Source: a bacterium | GTDB taxonomy: Bacteria; Myxococcota_A; Polyangia; Nannocystales; Nannocystaceae | Reading direction: 5' to 3' | Assembly: GCA_024742475.1 (NCBI GenBank) | Contig: JANSYI010000002.1 | Span: 186,001-250,000 of the forward strand | Length of the DNA stretch: 64,000 nucleotides | Shown here: one piece after another, positions 16,076-25,448 of the stretch | Layout: the number at the start of each line of letters is the position of its first letter | Numbering within the stretch: position 1 is the stretch's first letter | Notes under the pieces: generated by a model | What the model was told of the DNA's origin: nothing | Databases searched by the model: none | The model's input: only the letters and a program-made list of their open reading frames with translations | Made by a program: the position numbers and the translations under genes

Positions 16076-17620
16076 CTACCCGCCGCAGTTGTCGCCCTGC
16101 CGCGGCCGGGCGAACGACGTGAACACCAGGTCCCTCGTCTCGAGGTCGGTCCGCGTGACCACCAGCGGTGCTCCGATGGTGAGCGGCTGTGTCTCGATGA
16201 CTTCGGTGACCGGCGACGCCTCGAAGCCGTCGCTCACGGCACCGGGGCACGGGCGGTCCAAAGCGCCCTGGGCGTTCGTGTAGACCAGCCCCAGATCCCA
16301 CGTCTCGTTGTCGTTCATCGCGTCGATGTTCGAGGCGATGGCGAGCGTGTCACCGCCGGGCGACGCCGCTGCGCCGCGGAAGCGCTGCGGGTCGGGCGTC
16401 AAGAAGACCGACCCCTCGCTGCGAAGGCCGAGCATGTCGTCGATCGGCCTGATCCACACGTTGGCCGTGCTCCCGACACCGTTGGTCTGGCCGAGGGCGA
16501 CCCGCGTGCCCGCGACGGTCGTTGCGGCGTAGAACGTGTCGTAGTCGTCGCTGCCCACCGTGACCAGCTGCACGCTCTCCGGATCGACGGGGTTGAGACG
16601 GCCTGCGAGGGCGTCACTGCCGTCGGGTGAGTAGGATGACGCCTCACCGAGCACGATGACATCGTCGTTGCCGAGCGACGAGACGCCGCGCAGCACATCG
16701 ACCCCCCCAGATCCGAAGCTGAACCCTCCGGTGAAGTCGCCTCCGGCTCCGACCCGCGCGACGGCGGCTTCGCGATCGCCGAGCTCGAGTTGATTCGATC
16801 CGACCACAGCGAAGGATCCGCCCGGCTCTTCGGCGACACCCAACAGCTGGACCGCTCCGAGGCCCACGACGACCGAGGTCCACTGCGGGTCGAAATCGGC
16901 GCTCATGCCAACGGCCAGACCACGGGCGTCCGTCAGTCCATCGGTCGCGTTGCCCGCCAGCACGAACCCCCCCGTGGACGTCTGTGTCGCGGCGCGGGCC
17001 ACGAGGTCGCCGCCTTCCGTCTCGAGTTGCACGCTCTGTACGTGTTGGCCTTGCAGCGAGAAGTGACTGACCAGGATATGGCTGCGCTGCGGCCCCCCGT
17101 AGCGAATGACACCCGTCGCGACGATGCGATCGCCGTCGACGAGTACGGAGTAGAACTGCTCCGATTCGGGTCGGTCCGCATGCACGGCCCATTCGACCTC
17201 ACCGTCGAGCCCGACGTGGACCAGGGCCGCTTCGCGACTATCGTTGCGCCAGACGTCGCCCGCGATGATGACGCCTCCCTCGGGATGCGCCGCCATGCCA
17301 CTGACGTTGACGCCCAGCTCTGGATCGTAGACGTGCGTCTGGGGAGGGTTGGCGGGGCCTCCGGTGGTGGTCGAGCCCGTGCTCGGGTCGGGGCCGCTGA
17401 CGTTGCCGGTGGTCGTCGTCTCCGAGCCCGTCTGCGTCGACGACGTGACCTCCGATCCGCTCGTGCTGGTGCTCGACGCTCCTCCCGACGACGGCCCCGT
17501 GCTGCCCGTGCCAGAGGAACCCGATACGTCCTCACCTGGGGCGGGGTCGGCGAAGCACCCCCCGGCCACGACGAGACAGCCCAATACGATGGGCATCGGA
17601 ACTAGGCGAGAACGAGGCAT
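16076..17620 (-). CDS. Predicted lipoprotein with propeller-like C-terminus
   Basis: A 514-aa product from ATG 17620. The signal peptide has lipobox VAGGC (Cys22). An S/T/G linker runs to about residue 95. The rest shows repeated blade-like units (GGVIIAGDVWRNDSREAALV, RIVATGVIRYGGPQRSHILV, GGSFAVVGSNQLELGDREAA, DVIVLGEASSYSPDGSDAL) resembling the delta-60/SBBP type of myxobacterial repeat, and it ends RPRQGDNCGG. Probably a surface-exposed propeller protein of unknown ligand. It is convergent with the membrane-protein gene, only 3 bp between stops. Confidence 0.82.
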   Translation of the reverse strand: MPRSRLVPMPIVLGCLVVAGGCFADPAPGEDVSGSSGTGSTGPSSGGASSTSTSGSEVTSSTQTGSETTTTGNVSGPDPSTGSTTTGGPANPPQTHVYDPELGVNVSGMAAHPEGGVIIAGDVWRNDSREAALVHVGLDGEVEWAVHADRPESEQFYSVLVDGDRIVATGVIRYGGPQRSHILVSHFSLQGQHVQSVQLETEGGDLVARAATQTSTGGFVLAGNATDGLTDARGLAVGMSADFDPQWTSVVVGLGAVQLLGVAEEPGGSFAVVGSNQLELGDREAAVARVGAGGDFTGGFSFGSGGVDVLRGVSSLGNDDVIVLGEASSYSPDGSDALAGRLNPVDPESVQLVTVGSDDYDTFYAATTVAGTRVALGQTNGVGSTANVWIRPIDDMLGLRSEGSVFLTPDPQRFRGAAASPGGDTLAIASNIDAMNDNETWDLGLVYTNAQGALDRPCPGAVSDGFEASPVTEVIETQPLTIGAPLVVTRTDLETRDLVFTSFARPRQGDNCGG

Positions 17621-17684
17621 GCGCCGCAATGGTGACAGCCCTTCAACCTTGGGCGCAACTAGCCTCCGCGAACGACCCGACCGC

Positions 17685-17978
17685 TCAGATCGCGGGCGGC
17701 CTGCCTCGACTCCCGTGCCATAAAGCAATGATGGTGACGGTGTCCCCGGCAATGGTGAAGTACACGTAGTAGCGGACTCGTCTCATCACAGCCCGCCGAA
17801 CCCCAGGCCGCTGTGCAACAGGAACTCCAATCGCTCGCGGCGAGTCCTCGAGAATGCTGAGCAGTTCCTCGAGGTCGTCGTCGAAAGCAAACGGTGCTTT
17901 GTCGCGGTGTTCGAACCACCAGTCGCGCGCGTCGGCGACCTGTCGAGCCGCAGTCGGCACGAACTCGACGGTGAACAT
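17685..17978 (-). CDS. ParE/RelE-family toxin
   Basis: A 97-aa product from ATG 17978. The fold pattern is that of ParE/RelE: VEFVPTAARQVADARDWWFEH (helix 1), FDDDLEELLSILEDSPRAIG (helix 2), then VRRAVMRRVRYYVYFTIAGD and TVTIIALWHGSRG (the terminal beta hairpin). ParE proteins poison DNA gyrase, whereas RelE relatives cleave ribosomal mRNA; the conserved basic RRVRYYVYF region does not decide between them. The gene follows the antitoxin gene by 3 nt, the usual antitoxin-first order. Confidence 0.88.
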   Translation of the reverse strand: MFTVEFVPTAARQVADARDWWFEHRDKAPFAFDDDLEELLSILEDSPRAIGVPVAQRPGVRRAVMRRVRYYVYFTIAGDTVTIIALWHGSRGRPPAI

Positions 17979-17981
17979 GGA

Positions 17982-18203
17982 CTACCGCTTCGCTCGGAGT
18001 TCGCGGAGAAACGCCCGCGCGTCGATACGCGCCGATGCAGGGACTTCGCGGAGTCCGGTGTCGATGGCCTCGAGTTCGTCGTCGGACACTCGCACTGCGC
18101 TTGGGCGTCCGATGAGAACGGTGACCTCGGTACCGTTCGGGGCGTCGGTAGGCTCAGCCAGCACCACCACACCGTTCTCGATCGTCCCCCGCTTCGCAAC
18201 CAT
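17982..18203 (-). CDS. Antitoxin of the ParE-type module
   Basis: A 73-aa product from ATG 18203. The N-terminal half has short strands (MVAKRGTIENGVVVLAEP, NGTEVTVLIG), a small beta fold as in AbrB-like or DUF104-type antitoxins. The C-terminal helix (ELEAIDTGLREVP, RAFLRELRAKR) would wrap the toxin. It ends 3 nt before the toxin start. The start is backed by a TAATCT box 7 nt upstream and by a 15-bp palindrome overlapping that box, which fits autoregulation by the antitoxin or the complex. A longer frame upstream to 18314 is unlikely. Confidence 0.82.
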   Translation of the reverse strand: MVAKRGTIENGVVVLAEPTDAPNGTEVTVLIGRPSAVRVSDDELEAIDTGLREVPASARIDARAFLRELRAKR

Positions 18204-18210
18204 GGCCTTT

Positions 18211-18229
18211 AGATTAGCAGCGGCTGCTA
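18211..18229 (-). promoter_or_regulatory. Promoter -10 and operator palindrome of the toxin-antitoxin module
   Basis: On the - strand TAATCT (18216-18211) is 7 nt before the antitoxin ATG, so transcription would start at or next to the start codon. The perfect palindrome TAGCAGC-G-GCTGCTA (18215-18229) overlaps the -10 box upstream edge, a typical place for an autorepressor site. Confidence 0.65.
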
Positions 18230-18322
18230 GCCCTCGCGACATCCCGGTGCCAGCGGCACATACCGCCAGGGCCAGCTCGAACGCGGCGGTGACGCCGGTC
18301 ACCACCGGGCGCAAGAGACCGC

Positions 18323-20572
18323 CTACGAGCCGTGACCCGACGCAGCCTCGAGTGCGTACGCTTCCACGCGATCACCCTCCCGCAGGTCGTTGAAGCCACG
18401 GATGGAGAAGCCGCACTCGCGTCCGTTGCCGACGCGCGCCACGTCGTCCTTGTGCGTGCGCAGCGACGCGAGCTCGCCTTCGTGGACGACTTCGCCATCC
18501 CGCAGTACGCGGATGAGCGCGTCACGGGTGAGCTCGCCATCGACGACGCGACCGCCGGCGACCTGGCCCACCTTGCGGATGTCGAACAGCGCGCGCACCT
18601 CGACGATGCCGCGGCGATTCTCTTCGAGCACGGGCTCGAGCAGCGCCGTCATGCGCGCTTCGACGGCGTCGGCGAGCTCGTAAATCACCCGGCTGGTCTC
18701 GATCTCGACCGACTCCCGCCGTGCAGCCGTGAGAGCACGGTTGCCCGCCTTCACGGCGAAGCCGACGATCGTGGCACCGGCCGCAGCCGCCGTCTTCACG
18801 TCGCCTTCGGTGACGGGGCCCAATCCTGTGGCTACGACGTCGAGCTCGACCCCTTCGACCTCGATCGCCTCGAGCACCTCCTCGACCGCCTCGAGGGAGC
18901 CGTTGACGTCGGCCTTGATGAGGACGGGGACCACGCTCACGTTCCGGCGACGCAAGAAGCGCTCGATCGAGAGCACGTTGTCGCCGTGCATGGCTTGGCG
19001 TCGACGCTCTTCGCGGTGAGCGATGATGCGCTTGGCGGCGTCATCGTCTTCGACGACCACCGCGGGACGTCCCGTGCTCGGCGGCGCGTCGAGTCCGACG
19101 ACTGTAACCGGCGTCGAGGGGCCCGCCGAGTCCACGGGCTTGCCGTCCTCGTCGATCAGCCGCCGAACCTTGCCCCAGCGCTGACCGGCGACCAGGACGT
19201 CGCCGACCTTCAGCGTGCCCGCCTGCACGAGCACGGTACAGGTCGGGCCGTGTCCCTTGCGGACGCGGCTCTCCAACACCACTCCCCGAGCTCTCCCCGC
19301 AGTGGGCGCGCGCAGCTCGAGTAGCTCGGCTTGAAGCAGCAGCGTCTGCAGCAGCGCGTCGATGCCCTGCCCCGCCTTGGCGGAGACCTCGACGATGAGG
19401 GTGTCGCCCCCGAACTCCTCGCCGATGAGCTGGTGCTCCATCAGCTGCTGCTTGGCGCGGCCGGGGTTGGCAGCGTCGAGATCGCACTTGGTCACGGCGA
19501 CCACCACGGGCACATCGGCCTCGCGCGCGTGCTCGATCGCCTCGACGGTCGTGGGCATGACGCCGTCGTCGGCCGCGACCACGAGCACGACGATGTCGGT
19601 GACCTGCGCGCCGCGGCCCCGCATCGCGTTGAACGCCTGGTGTCCGGGCGTATCGAGAAACACCAGCTCTCCGGCGTCGCGTTGCACGCGGTACGCACCG
19701 ATGTGCTGGGTGATGCCACCAGCCTCGCGCTGGGCCACACGGGTGTCACGTATCGCGTCGAGCAGCGACGTCTTGCCGTGGTCGACGTGCCCCATCACGG
19801 TCACGATGGGCGCGCGGGGAACCGGCGTGGCGTCACTGGTGCGGCGAAGCAGCGCGGCCTCGTCGAAGCTCGTGTCCTCGACGCGCCACTCGAACTCCGA
19901 GGCGAGCGTGGACGCGGTCTGCACATCGACGCGCGTGCTGGGCCGCAGTCCCTTGATGCCCAGACGGTAGCCCGCACGCACGACCTGCGAAGCAGACTGC
20001 GACATCGCGTGCGCCAGCTCTGCAATGAGGATCGAGCCGTTGACCTCGAGGACGCGGTTTTCGGCCTTGCGCGGCTTGGTGTGGCTCACCCGAGCGCGCC
20101 GGCCCCGGCGGTTGGCCCGAAGGCGCGACTCGTTGCGGCGGTTCTTCTGCAACTTTCGGTGCACCCGCTCCTTGCGGCGACTCGCGCGACCGGGCTCGGC
20201 GTTCTTCGCTTTGGCCGCCTTGGCGACCACCACTTTCTTCTTCTTGGGGCGCGGGGCGACCTTGATGAAGCCCAAGATCTTGGGCTCGCTGCGTCGCGTC
20301 GTGCCCACGATGACGCCGTCCTCGTTGCGCAGGACTTTGGGCTGCGGGGCCTCGGCCGGCTTGCGGACGGTGGGCTGCGACTTGGCGGGCTGCTCCGCCG
20401 AGGTCGGCGCCTCGCCGAGCGCGTTGCGGATCGCCTGCGCCTGCGCGGCATCCACCGTGCTCATGTAGCTCTTCAGCGAAAAGCCCAAGCGCCTCACTCT
20501 TGCGTGAAGGTCCTTGGGCTTTGCGTCGAATTCCTTGGCGAGTTCATAGAAACGGATCTTGTCGGTGCTCAT
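18323..20572 (-). CDS. infB: Translation initiation factor IF-2
   Basis: A 749-aa product from ATG 20572, with GAGGAG 5 nt upstream. The IF2_N domain is at the start ([20 protein letters not shown]), then a short basic Lys/Arg-rich linker (about 100-165) and a second N-domain-like segment. The GTPase core starts near 255 ([39 protein letters not shown]). Domains II, III and the fMet-tRNA-binding C-terminal domain follow ([12 protein letters not shown]). It promotes fMet-tRNA binding and subunit joining. The linker is short compared with the long ones of other myxobacterial IF-2s as I recall them, and the usual nusA-infB-rbfA-truB neighbours are absent, so this may be a second copy. Confidence 0.95.
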   Translation of the reverse strand: MSTDKIRFYELAKEFDAKPKDLHARVRRLGFSLKSYMSTVDAAQAQAIRNALGEAPTSAEQPAKSQPTVRKPAEAPQPKVLRNEDGVIVGTTRRSEPKILGFIKVAPRPKKKKVVVAKAAKAKNAEPGRASRRKERVHRKLQKNRRNESRLRANRRGRRARVSHTKPRKAENRVLEVNGSILIAELAHAMSQSASQVVRAGYRLGIKGLRPSTRVDVQTASTLASEFEWRVEDTSFDEAALLRRTSDATPVPRAPIVTVMGHVDHGKTSLLDAIRDTRVAQREAGGITQHIGAYRVQRDAGELVFLDTPGHQAFNAMRGRGAQVTDIVVLVVAADDGVMPTTVEAIEHAREADVPVVVAVTKCDLDAANPGRAKQQLMEHQLIGEEFGGDTLIVEVSAKAGQGIDALLQTLLLQAELLELRAPTAGRARGVVLESRVRKGHGPTCTVLVQAGTLKVGDVLVAGQRWGKVRRLIDEDGKPVDSAGPSTPVTVVGLDAPPSTGRPAVVVEDDDAAKRIIAHREERRRQAMHGDNVLSIERFLRRRNVSVVPVLIKADVNGSLEAVEEVLEAIEVEGVELDVVATGLGPVTEGDVKTAAAAGATIVGFAVKAGNRALTAARRESVEIETSRVIYELADAVEARMTALLEPVLEENRRGIVEVRALFDIRKVGQVAGGRVVDGELTRDALIRVLRDGEVVHEGELASLRTHKDDVARVGNGRECGFSIRGFNDLREGDRVEAYALEAASGHGS

Positions 20573-20864
20573 GGGGTCTCCTCGGTTGGGGTTGGTTGTG
20601 TTGCGTCCTCCTTTCGAAGGGGGTGGCGCGCAGGCATCGACCGTCGGAGCAGCTCCGCTTGGTGTGGATGAGTCGCGCGACCCGTTCGGGTGCCTCCAAG
20701 CCTCTACAGTGCGAGAAACGCCAGTTTGGCGTCTGCGTGCGCGAAAAGCGGAACGCAGCTCCCCTGTGGACCCGGTGGCGGGACAGGTCTCTACACTCTG
20801 TGTCCTCGTTGAACGATGTCAAGGGTCGCCCCTCCCACTGCGCGAAACCCGGTACGCTCCGGCG
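20573..20864. promoter_or_regulatory. Divergent regulatory region infB / S9 peptidase
   Basis: 292 bp without a supported gene. Towards infB (- strand) there is a consensus -35 TTGACA at 20822-20817; the -10 at 17 bp (AGAGTG) is weak. That would give an infB leader of about 215 nt containing a small hairpin (ACGCCA-GTT-TGGCGT, 20718-20732) and, 36 nt before the ATG, a strong AAAGGAGG as well as the GAGGAG used by infB. Towards the peptidase, TACGCT (20853-20858) lies 6 nt before GTG 20865. Confidence 0.5.
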
Positions 20865-23384
20865 GTGCGTGTTCAGAACGCAATCGGCTCTGCGTTGGTG
20901 TCCCTGCTGCTCGCTGCGTGTCGCTCGACGCCCGCCCGATGCCCCGATGCGGAGGTCACGACCGAACCCACGGCATCTGTCGACGCCAACGCGCACGCCG
21001 CAGCGCCGCAGGACGCGTTCTGGAAGCAGCCTCCCCAAGAGGTCCTCGACGTCCTGCACGCGCCCTCGCTGCCGTGGGTCTTCACGTCGCCGACAGGCAG
21101 CGCGATGCTGCTCGCCGACCCCCTGTCCTACCCCGACCTGGTCGATTTTGGCGCCACGAAGCACCGACTCGCGGGGATGAAGGTCGACCCGCGCACGGGC
21201 GGCTATCACGGGCGCAGCGGGGCACTCCGTCCGCGAATCGTGACGGTGAAAGACGGCCGGACGGTGCCACTCACGCTGCCCGAGTCGCTCGAGGTGCACG
21301 ACGTGCGCTGGTCGGCCGATGGCCAGCGCTTCGCGCTCGTCGTGGACGCGGACGATCACATTGGCCTGTGGGTCGGGGGCGTCGACGGATCACTGCGGGA
21401 GATCGAGGGCGTCATGCTCAACCCCTTGATGGACGCCGCCGTGCAGTGGATGCCCGACCAACAGCGCCTGCTCGTGCGGCAGGTGCCTCGACGTGGCGCC
21501 CCTCCGCCCGAGCCCAGCATCCCCGCCGGCCCCAAGATCCTCGAAGGCAAGGGAGCCACCGCCGCTCGGTCAACCTACGAGTCGCGCAACCTCCTCGAGA
21601 CAGCGCACGACGACGCGCTGTTCGACTACTACGCCACGTGCGAGCTCGCGGTCCTCGACCCGACCACGGGCAGCGCCGAGGTCATTGGCAAGCCCGCCGT
21701 CTACGCCAACGCGACGCCCTCACCCGACGGCGAATACCTGCTGGTAGAGCGCCTCGTCGGGCCGTGGTCTCACGCGGTGCCCTACTGGCGCTTCGCCGAC
21801 GTCGCCGAGGTGTGGGACGCGAAGGGGGCCGTGGTCGCGACCGTGGCAGAGCGCCCCGTCGCCGAGAACGTGCCGACCGCTGGCGTTCGCGTCGGGCCGC
21901 GCAGCATCTCGTGGCGCCCCACCGCGCCCCACACCCTGTACTGGGCCGAGGCGCTCGATCAGGGCAACCCGCTCGAGGAGGTGCCGCACCGCGACCGCAT
22001 CATGCGACTGCAGGCGCCCTTCGCCGAGGAGCCGCACGAGGTGTTTCGCGCCGAGCACCGGCTCATGGCCTGGAACTTCTGGACCGCCGAGGGCGACACG
22101 ATGATGGTCGTGCAGCGCGAGCGGATCAAGCGCTGGATGTACGTGTCGCTGCTCGACGCGGCGACGGGCAAGGCCACGCCGTGGTTCGATCGCAACATCG
22201 CCGACAGCTACAACTCCCCGGGTTGGCCGGTCTTTCGGCGGCTCGCCAACGGGCGCTCCGTCATGCGGCAGTCCGGCGACGCGATCTACTTCAGCGGGTC
22301 GGGAGCCACCAAGGACGGCGCGCGGCCGTTCCTCGATCTCCGCGACATGAAGTCCGACGCGGCCACCCGACTGTATCGGGCGCGCGGCGATCACTACGAA
22401 GCGTTCGTGGCGTTCGCAGGAGACGAAGACCACCTCATCATTCGCTCCGAGTCGCCCACCGAGGTGCCCAACTACCACCGCGCCACGCTCGGCGCCCCTG
22501 TGGACGCGCCCGAGGGCGAGGCAGAGCGCGCCGTCGAGCTGACGCCGATCACCCGGTTCGAAGACCCCACGCCCCAGGTCCGGGCCATCGAGAAGCGCAT
22601 CGTTCGGTACGAGCGCAAGGACGGCGTACCGCTGAGCTTTCAGCTGTATCTGCCGCCGGGCTACGAAGAAGGAGACCGCGTCCCCACCGTCCTGCACGCC
22701 TATCCCCTCGAATACTCCGACGCAGCCACAGCCGGCCAGGTTCGCGGCTCGACCCAGAGGTTCTCGCGGATCCGAGGCGTGTCCCCGCTGTTCTTCGCGC
22801 TGCAGGGCTACGCCGTGCTCTACAACACCGCGATGCCGATGATCGGCGATCCGGAGAGCACCTACGACACGTTCGTCGAGCAGCTGGTCGCCGACGCCGA
22901 GGCAGCGGTGAACAAGGCCGTAGAGCTCGGCGTGGCCGACCCGAAGCGCATCGGCGTCATCGGCCACAGCCACGGCGGGCTCATGGTCGCCAACCTACTC
23001 GCCCACACCGACCTGTTCGCGGCCGGCATCGCGCGCAGCGGCTCGTACAACAAGACCGTGCAGCCCTTCGGCTTCCAATCCGAGCGCCGCACGCTGTTCG
23101 ACGCGCGCGACGTCTACATCCAGGTGTCGCCCACGTTCTTTGCCGACAAGGTGAACGAGCCCATCCTCATCGTGCACGGCGACGCCGACAGCAACCCCGG
23201 CACGCTCACCTCGCAGTCGCAGGTCTTCTACGAGGCCGTCCGAGGCTCGGGCGGCAACGCACGGCTCGTCCTGCTTCCCGAGGAAGACCACGGCTACCGG
23301 GCGAAGGAGAACATCGAGCACACGCTCTGGGAGCAGCTGCGCTGGTTCGACATGTACTTGCGTGGGAACGTTGTGGACCCATAG
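20865..23384 (+). CDS. S9-family (prolyl-oligopeptidase/glutamyl-endopeptidase-like) peptidase
   Basis: An 839-aa product from GTG 20865. A signal peptide with LLLAAC suggests a lipoprotein (Cys about 18). An N-terminal propeller (about 60-560; LPWVFTSPTGSAMLLAD, VHDVRWSADGQRFAL, ATPSPDGEYLLVERL) caps an alpha/beta-hydrolase domain. Catalytic triad: Ser704 in GVIGHSHGGLM, Asp775 in VHGDADSNPGT, His809 in EEDHGYRAKEN. The GxSxGG and HGxxDxxP context is that of S9 enzymes, and glutamyl endopeptidases are the nearest type by layout. Likely an exported peptidase acting on short peptides, useful to a predatory bacterium. Confidence 0.88.
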   Translation: MRVQNAIGSALVSLLLAACRSTPARCPDAEVTTEPTASVDANAHAAAPQDAFWKQPPQEVLDVLHAPSLPWVFTSPTGSAMLLADPLSYPDLVDFGATKHRLAGMKVDPRTGGYHGRSGALRPRIVTVKDGRTVPLTLPESLEVHDVRWSADGQRFALVVDADDHIGLWVGGVDGSLREIEGVMLNPLMDAAVQWMPDQQRLLVRQVPRRGAPPPEPSIPAGPKILEGKGATAARSTYESRNLLETAHDDALFDYYATCELAVLDPTTGSAEVIGKPAVYANATPSPDGEYLLVERLVGPWSHAVPYWRFADVAEVWDAKGAVVATVAERPVAENVPTAGVRVGPRSISWRPTAPHTLYWAEALDQGNPLEEVPHRDRIMRLQAPFAEEPHEVFRAEHRLMAWNFWTAEGDTMMVVQRERIKRWMYVSLLDAATGKATPWFDRNIADSYNSPGWPVFRRLANGRSVMRQSGDAIYFSGSGATKDGARPFLDLRDMKSDAATRLYRARGDHYEAFVAFAGDEDHLIIRSESPTEVPNYHRATLGAPVDAPEGEAERAVELTPITRFEDPTPQVRAIEKRIVRYERKDGVPLSFQLYLPPGYEEGDRVPTVLHAYPLEYSDAATAGQVRGSTQRFSRIRGVSPLFFALQGYAVLYNTAMPMIGDPESTYDTFVEQLVADAEAAVNKAVELGVADPKRIGVIGHSHGGLMVANLLAHTDLFAAGIARSGSYNKTVQPFGFQSERRTLFDARDVYIQVSPTFFADKVNEPILIVHGDADSNPGTLTSQSQVFYEAVRGSGGNARLVLLPEEDHGYRAKENIEHTLWEQLRWFDMYLRGNVVDP

Positions 23385-23405
23385 GCGCGCCGAGGTCGAC
23401 TACCC

Positions 23406-23726
23406 ATGGGGGACGAAGCGAAGATGCGAGTTCGGGTGACGTGGCGTCCTGCCGCGGCGGCCACGCTCGCTGCGTGGGTCGATGACGACGAGTACGTCTG
23501 GCCCAAGTCGCGGTCGGTGTACGCCGGGCGGGGCAGCATCGACTTCGACTACCCCACGAACGACGCGGGGGGCTACCACGAGTTCGAGTGGACCCTGCTC
23601 TTCCCCGAGCAGGAGCTTCGTCGCCTTCGGGTCGAGGTGAGCTGGGACGGGTCGACCTGGCACACCGTCGGAAGCCGGAAGAAGCCGATCAAACACACGT
23701 GGTCCTCGTTCGGAGTGGCGCCGTGA
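23406..23726 (+). CDS. Small uncharacterised protein (106 aa)
   Basis: From ATG 23406, 21 bp after the peptidase stop. No signal peptide. The pattern RVRVTWRPAAAATLAAWVDDD, then SIDFDYP, YHEFEWTLLFPEQELRRLRVEVSWDG and STWHTVGSRKKP suggests an all-beta, Ig-like or carbohydrate-binding-like fold; I cannot assign a family. The stop overlaps the start of the next gene (GTGA), so the two are probably translated together, in one operon with the S9 peptidase. Confidence 0.65.
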   Translation: MGDEAKMRVRVTWRPAAAATLAAWVDDDEYVWPKSRSVYAGRGSIDFDYPTNDAGGYHEFEWTLLFPEQELRRLRVEVSWDGSTWHTVGSRKKPIKHTWSSFGVAP

Positions 23727-25231
23727 GCATGGTGCTCGCGGCGATGCTTCACGCCGCGCTCCCCCCCGACCACCTCGCCCTGCGTGCGGCGTTCGAGCGG
23801 TATGTCGCGGACACGGTGCTCGACGTCTCGCGCAAGCGCGCGGCCTTCTGCGCGGCCGCGGGCGACACGGCAGCCGCGCGGTACCTCGACGCGACCGAAG
23901 ACGAACGACGCACGGCGATGGTCCGCAACAACGACGCCGCGGGCGCCAACATCCTGGGCGAGGGCGGAGGCACGAGCACGGGCGCCGAGCGGCTCGCGGC
24001 GGCCGTCGACACCGGGCTCGACGGGGTCGAAGCGGGCGTGGCCATCTCGCCTCTGGCGCTCGTGCCCTCGTTCGCCCCCAAGACTCCGCATGGCCCCGTC
24101 GTCTCCGTCGCGGCGCTCAAAGACGGGAGGACGCGCGTCGGCGCGGGCTACGGTGTGACGGTCCGGCAGCCGACCGACGCCGCCGCGGCGTTGCGTCGCA
24201 CCGCCTGCGGTGCCCCTGATGCGCGGGCCGAGTCGATCACCAAGGCCGTGCAGACGACGCTCGACGTCACCGTGGAGAACGCCTACGTCGAGGTCTGCGG
24301 GGCCATGCTCCCCGAGCTCGCCGGGTACGAAGCCGCGGCATGCCCGGGCGAGTCGTGCTCCGTGGCCAACGCTCGGGCCGAGCGCGTGCGCAGAGCGTGC
24401 AGCACCGACGTCGACGTGCAGCGGCTTTGGGGCAACGCGGACCAGCTCGCTGACGACGACGACGTCCCTCCGCGGATGCGCGCTGCGCTGCGAAGCGTCC
24501 ATCCCCACACCGAGGCCCTCGAAGAAGCCGCGCACGCGCTCGTCGCCACCGCCCAGGGCGTGGATACAGAGGCGTTCCTGCAGACCTACCGCGGCCGCCA
24601 GTGGAAGGCGGTCACCGTCCGCCTCGGCGTCGACGGCAGCGCTGACTTCGAGCGCCGCGAGTTCGGGACTCCGCGCCTCGAGCCGGCCGATCCCGGCGAG
24701 CCAGGAGAGCCCGAAGCGCTCGACCGCGGAGAGCTGCTCGGGTGGCGCGTGGGACCGGCGGTCCTGCTCAAGGCGGGCCGGACCCAACTGGGCCTCTCTT
24801 TGACCGCCGGCCAGGCGTCTGTGGTGGGCTCGACGTCCCTGTTCACGGCGCTGGGGCCATCGGCGTCCGTCTCGTGGTTGGTGGGGTTTCTCGACCACGA
24901 GAACGTCGACCGCACCGTCGCCTACGGCGAGCGAGTCCCCGGCTTCGACGACGACGGAAAGCTGCCGCCCCACGTCGTGCTGGGGCTGAGGGCCTCGAGC
25001 AGCGTCGCCATCACGCAGCCGGCGTTTCAATCTACGCCGCTGAACGCCGCCTCGGTGCTGCTGCACGCCGACTTCGTCGTGAGCAAGACGCTGAAGTTCC
25101 GGCTCGGCGTCCCCGTGAACGCCACGCTCGCCCTGCAGGCCGCGGACACCGACGCCGAACCCAACATTGCGCGGCGCACGGTGCTGCGGTGGACGGTGCC
25201 CGTCGTGGGGACCACCGTCGTCGCCTTCTGA
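23723..25231 (+). CDS. Uncharacterised envelope protein (502 aa)
   Basis: Start GTG 23723 overlaps the previous stop by 3 nt; ATG 23729 is possible. The N-terminus (MVLAAMLHAAL) could be a short signal sequence. Three Cys pairs lie at about 160-240. The C-terminal third has regular amphipathic strands (LGWRVGPAVLLKAGRTQLGLSLTAG, HVVLGLRASSSVAIT, KFRLGVPVNATLAL) and a terminal Phe (TTVVAF), the classic ending of outer-membrane beta-barrels. I propose an outer-membrane-associated protein without a recognised family, co-transcribed with the S9 peptidase. Confidence 0.7.
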   Translation: MSMVLAAMLHAALPPDHLALRAAFERYVADTVLDVSRKRAAFCAAAGDTAAARYLDATEDERRTAMVRNNDAAGANILGEGGGTSTGAERLAAAVDTGLDGVEAGVAISPLALVPSFAPKTPHGPVVSVAALKDGRTRVGAGYGVTVRQPTDAAAALRRTACGAPDARAESITKAVQTTLDVTVENAYVEVCGAMLPELAGYEAAACPGESCSVANARAERVRRACSTDVDVQRLWGNADQLADDDDVPPRMRAALRSVHPHTEALEEAAHALVATAQGVDTEAFLQTYRGRQWKAVTVRLGVDGSADFERREFGTPRLEPADPGEPGEPEALDRGELLGWRVGPAVLLKAGRTQLGLSLTAGQASVVGSTSLFTALGPSASVSWLVGFLDHENVDRTVAYGERVPGFDDDGKLPPHVVLGLRASSSVAITQPAFQSTPLNAASVLLHADFVVSKTLKFRLGVPVNATLALQAADTDAEPNIARRTVLRWTVPVVGTTVVAF

Positions 25232-25248
25232 CGCTCGCTGCGGGCGCC

Positions 25249-25413
25249 CTACTTCGACTCGACGAACTCGACGGTGCGGCGGACGACCGGGTCGTACTTC
25301 TTGAGTCGCATCCGCTCCGGCGTGTTTCGGCGGTTCTTCGTCGTGGAATACTGGTACCCGGTGCCGGCGCTCGAGACGAGACGGACGATGATGCGGTTGC
25401 CCTTGGAGGCCAT
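25249..25413 (-). CDS. rpmG: 50S ribosomal protein L33 (zinc-independent form)
   Basis: A 54-aa product from ATG 25413 to TAG. The sequence matches bacterial L33 throughout: [40 protein letters not shown], and an EFVESK end. It lacks the four zinc-binding Cys found in C+ L33 paralogues, so it is the C- type. It is a structural protein of the large subunit near the E site. It stands alone between an envelope protein and a divergent kinase, without rpmB or secE beside it. A good promoter (TTGCAC-17-TAGATC) ends 6 nt before the ATG, so the mRNA should be leaderless. Confidence 0.96.
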   Translation of the reverse strand: MASKGNRIIVRLVSSAGTGYQYSTTKNRRNTPERMRLKKYDPVVRRTVEFVESK

Positions 25414-25419
25414 CGCCGC

Positions 25420-25448
25420 GATCTATCGCAATCAAAAGTCTTGTGCAA
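25420..25448 (-). promoter_or_regulatory. Sigma-70-type promoter of rpmG, with palindrome
   Basis: On the - strand -35 TTGCAC (25448-25443), 17-bp spacer, -10 TAGATC (25425-25420). The predicted start point falls on or beside the A of the ATG at 25413. The palindrome TGCAAT-CGT-ATTGCA (25444-25458) overlaps the -35 box and could be an operator. Confidence 0.7.

Noticed and set aside
20573..20640. AAAGGAGG on the - strand about 36 nt before the infB ATG as the Shine-Dalgarno of a short leader gene
   Set aside because: No convincing ATG/GTG frame follows at normal spacing before the infB start, so no feature is called; mentioned only in the infB leader finding.
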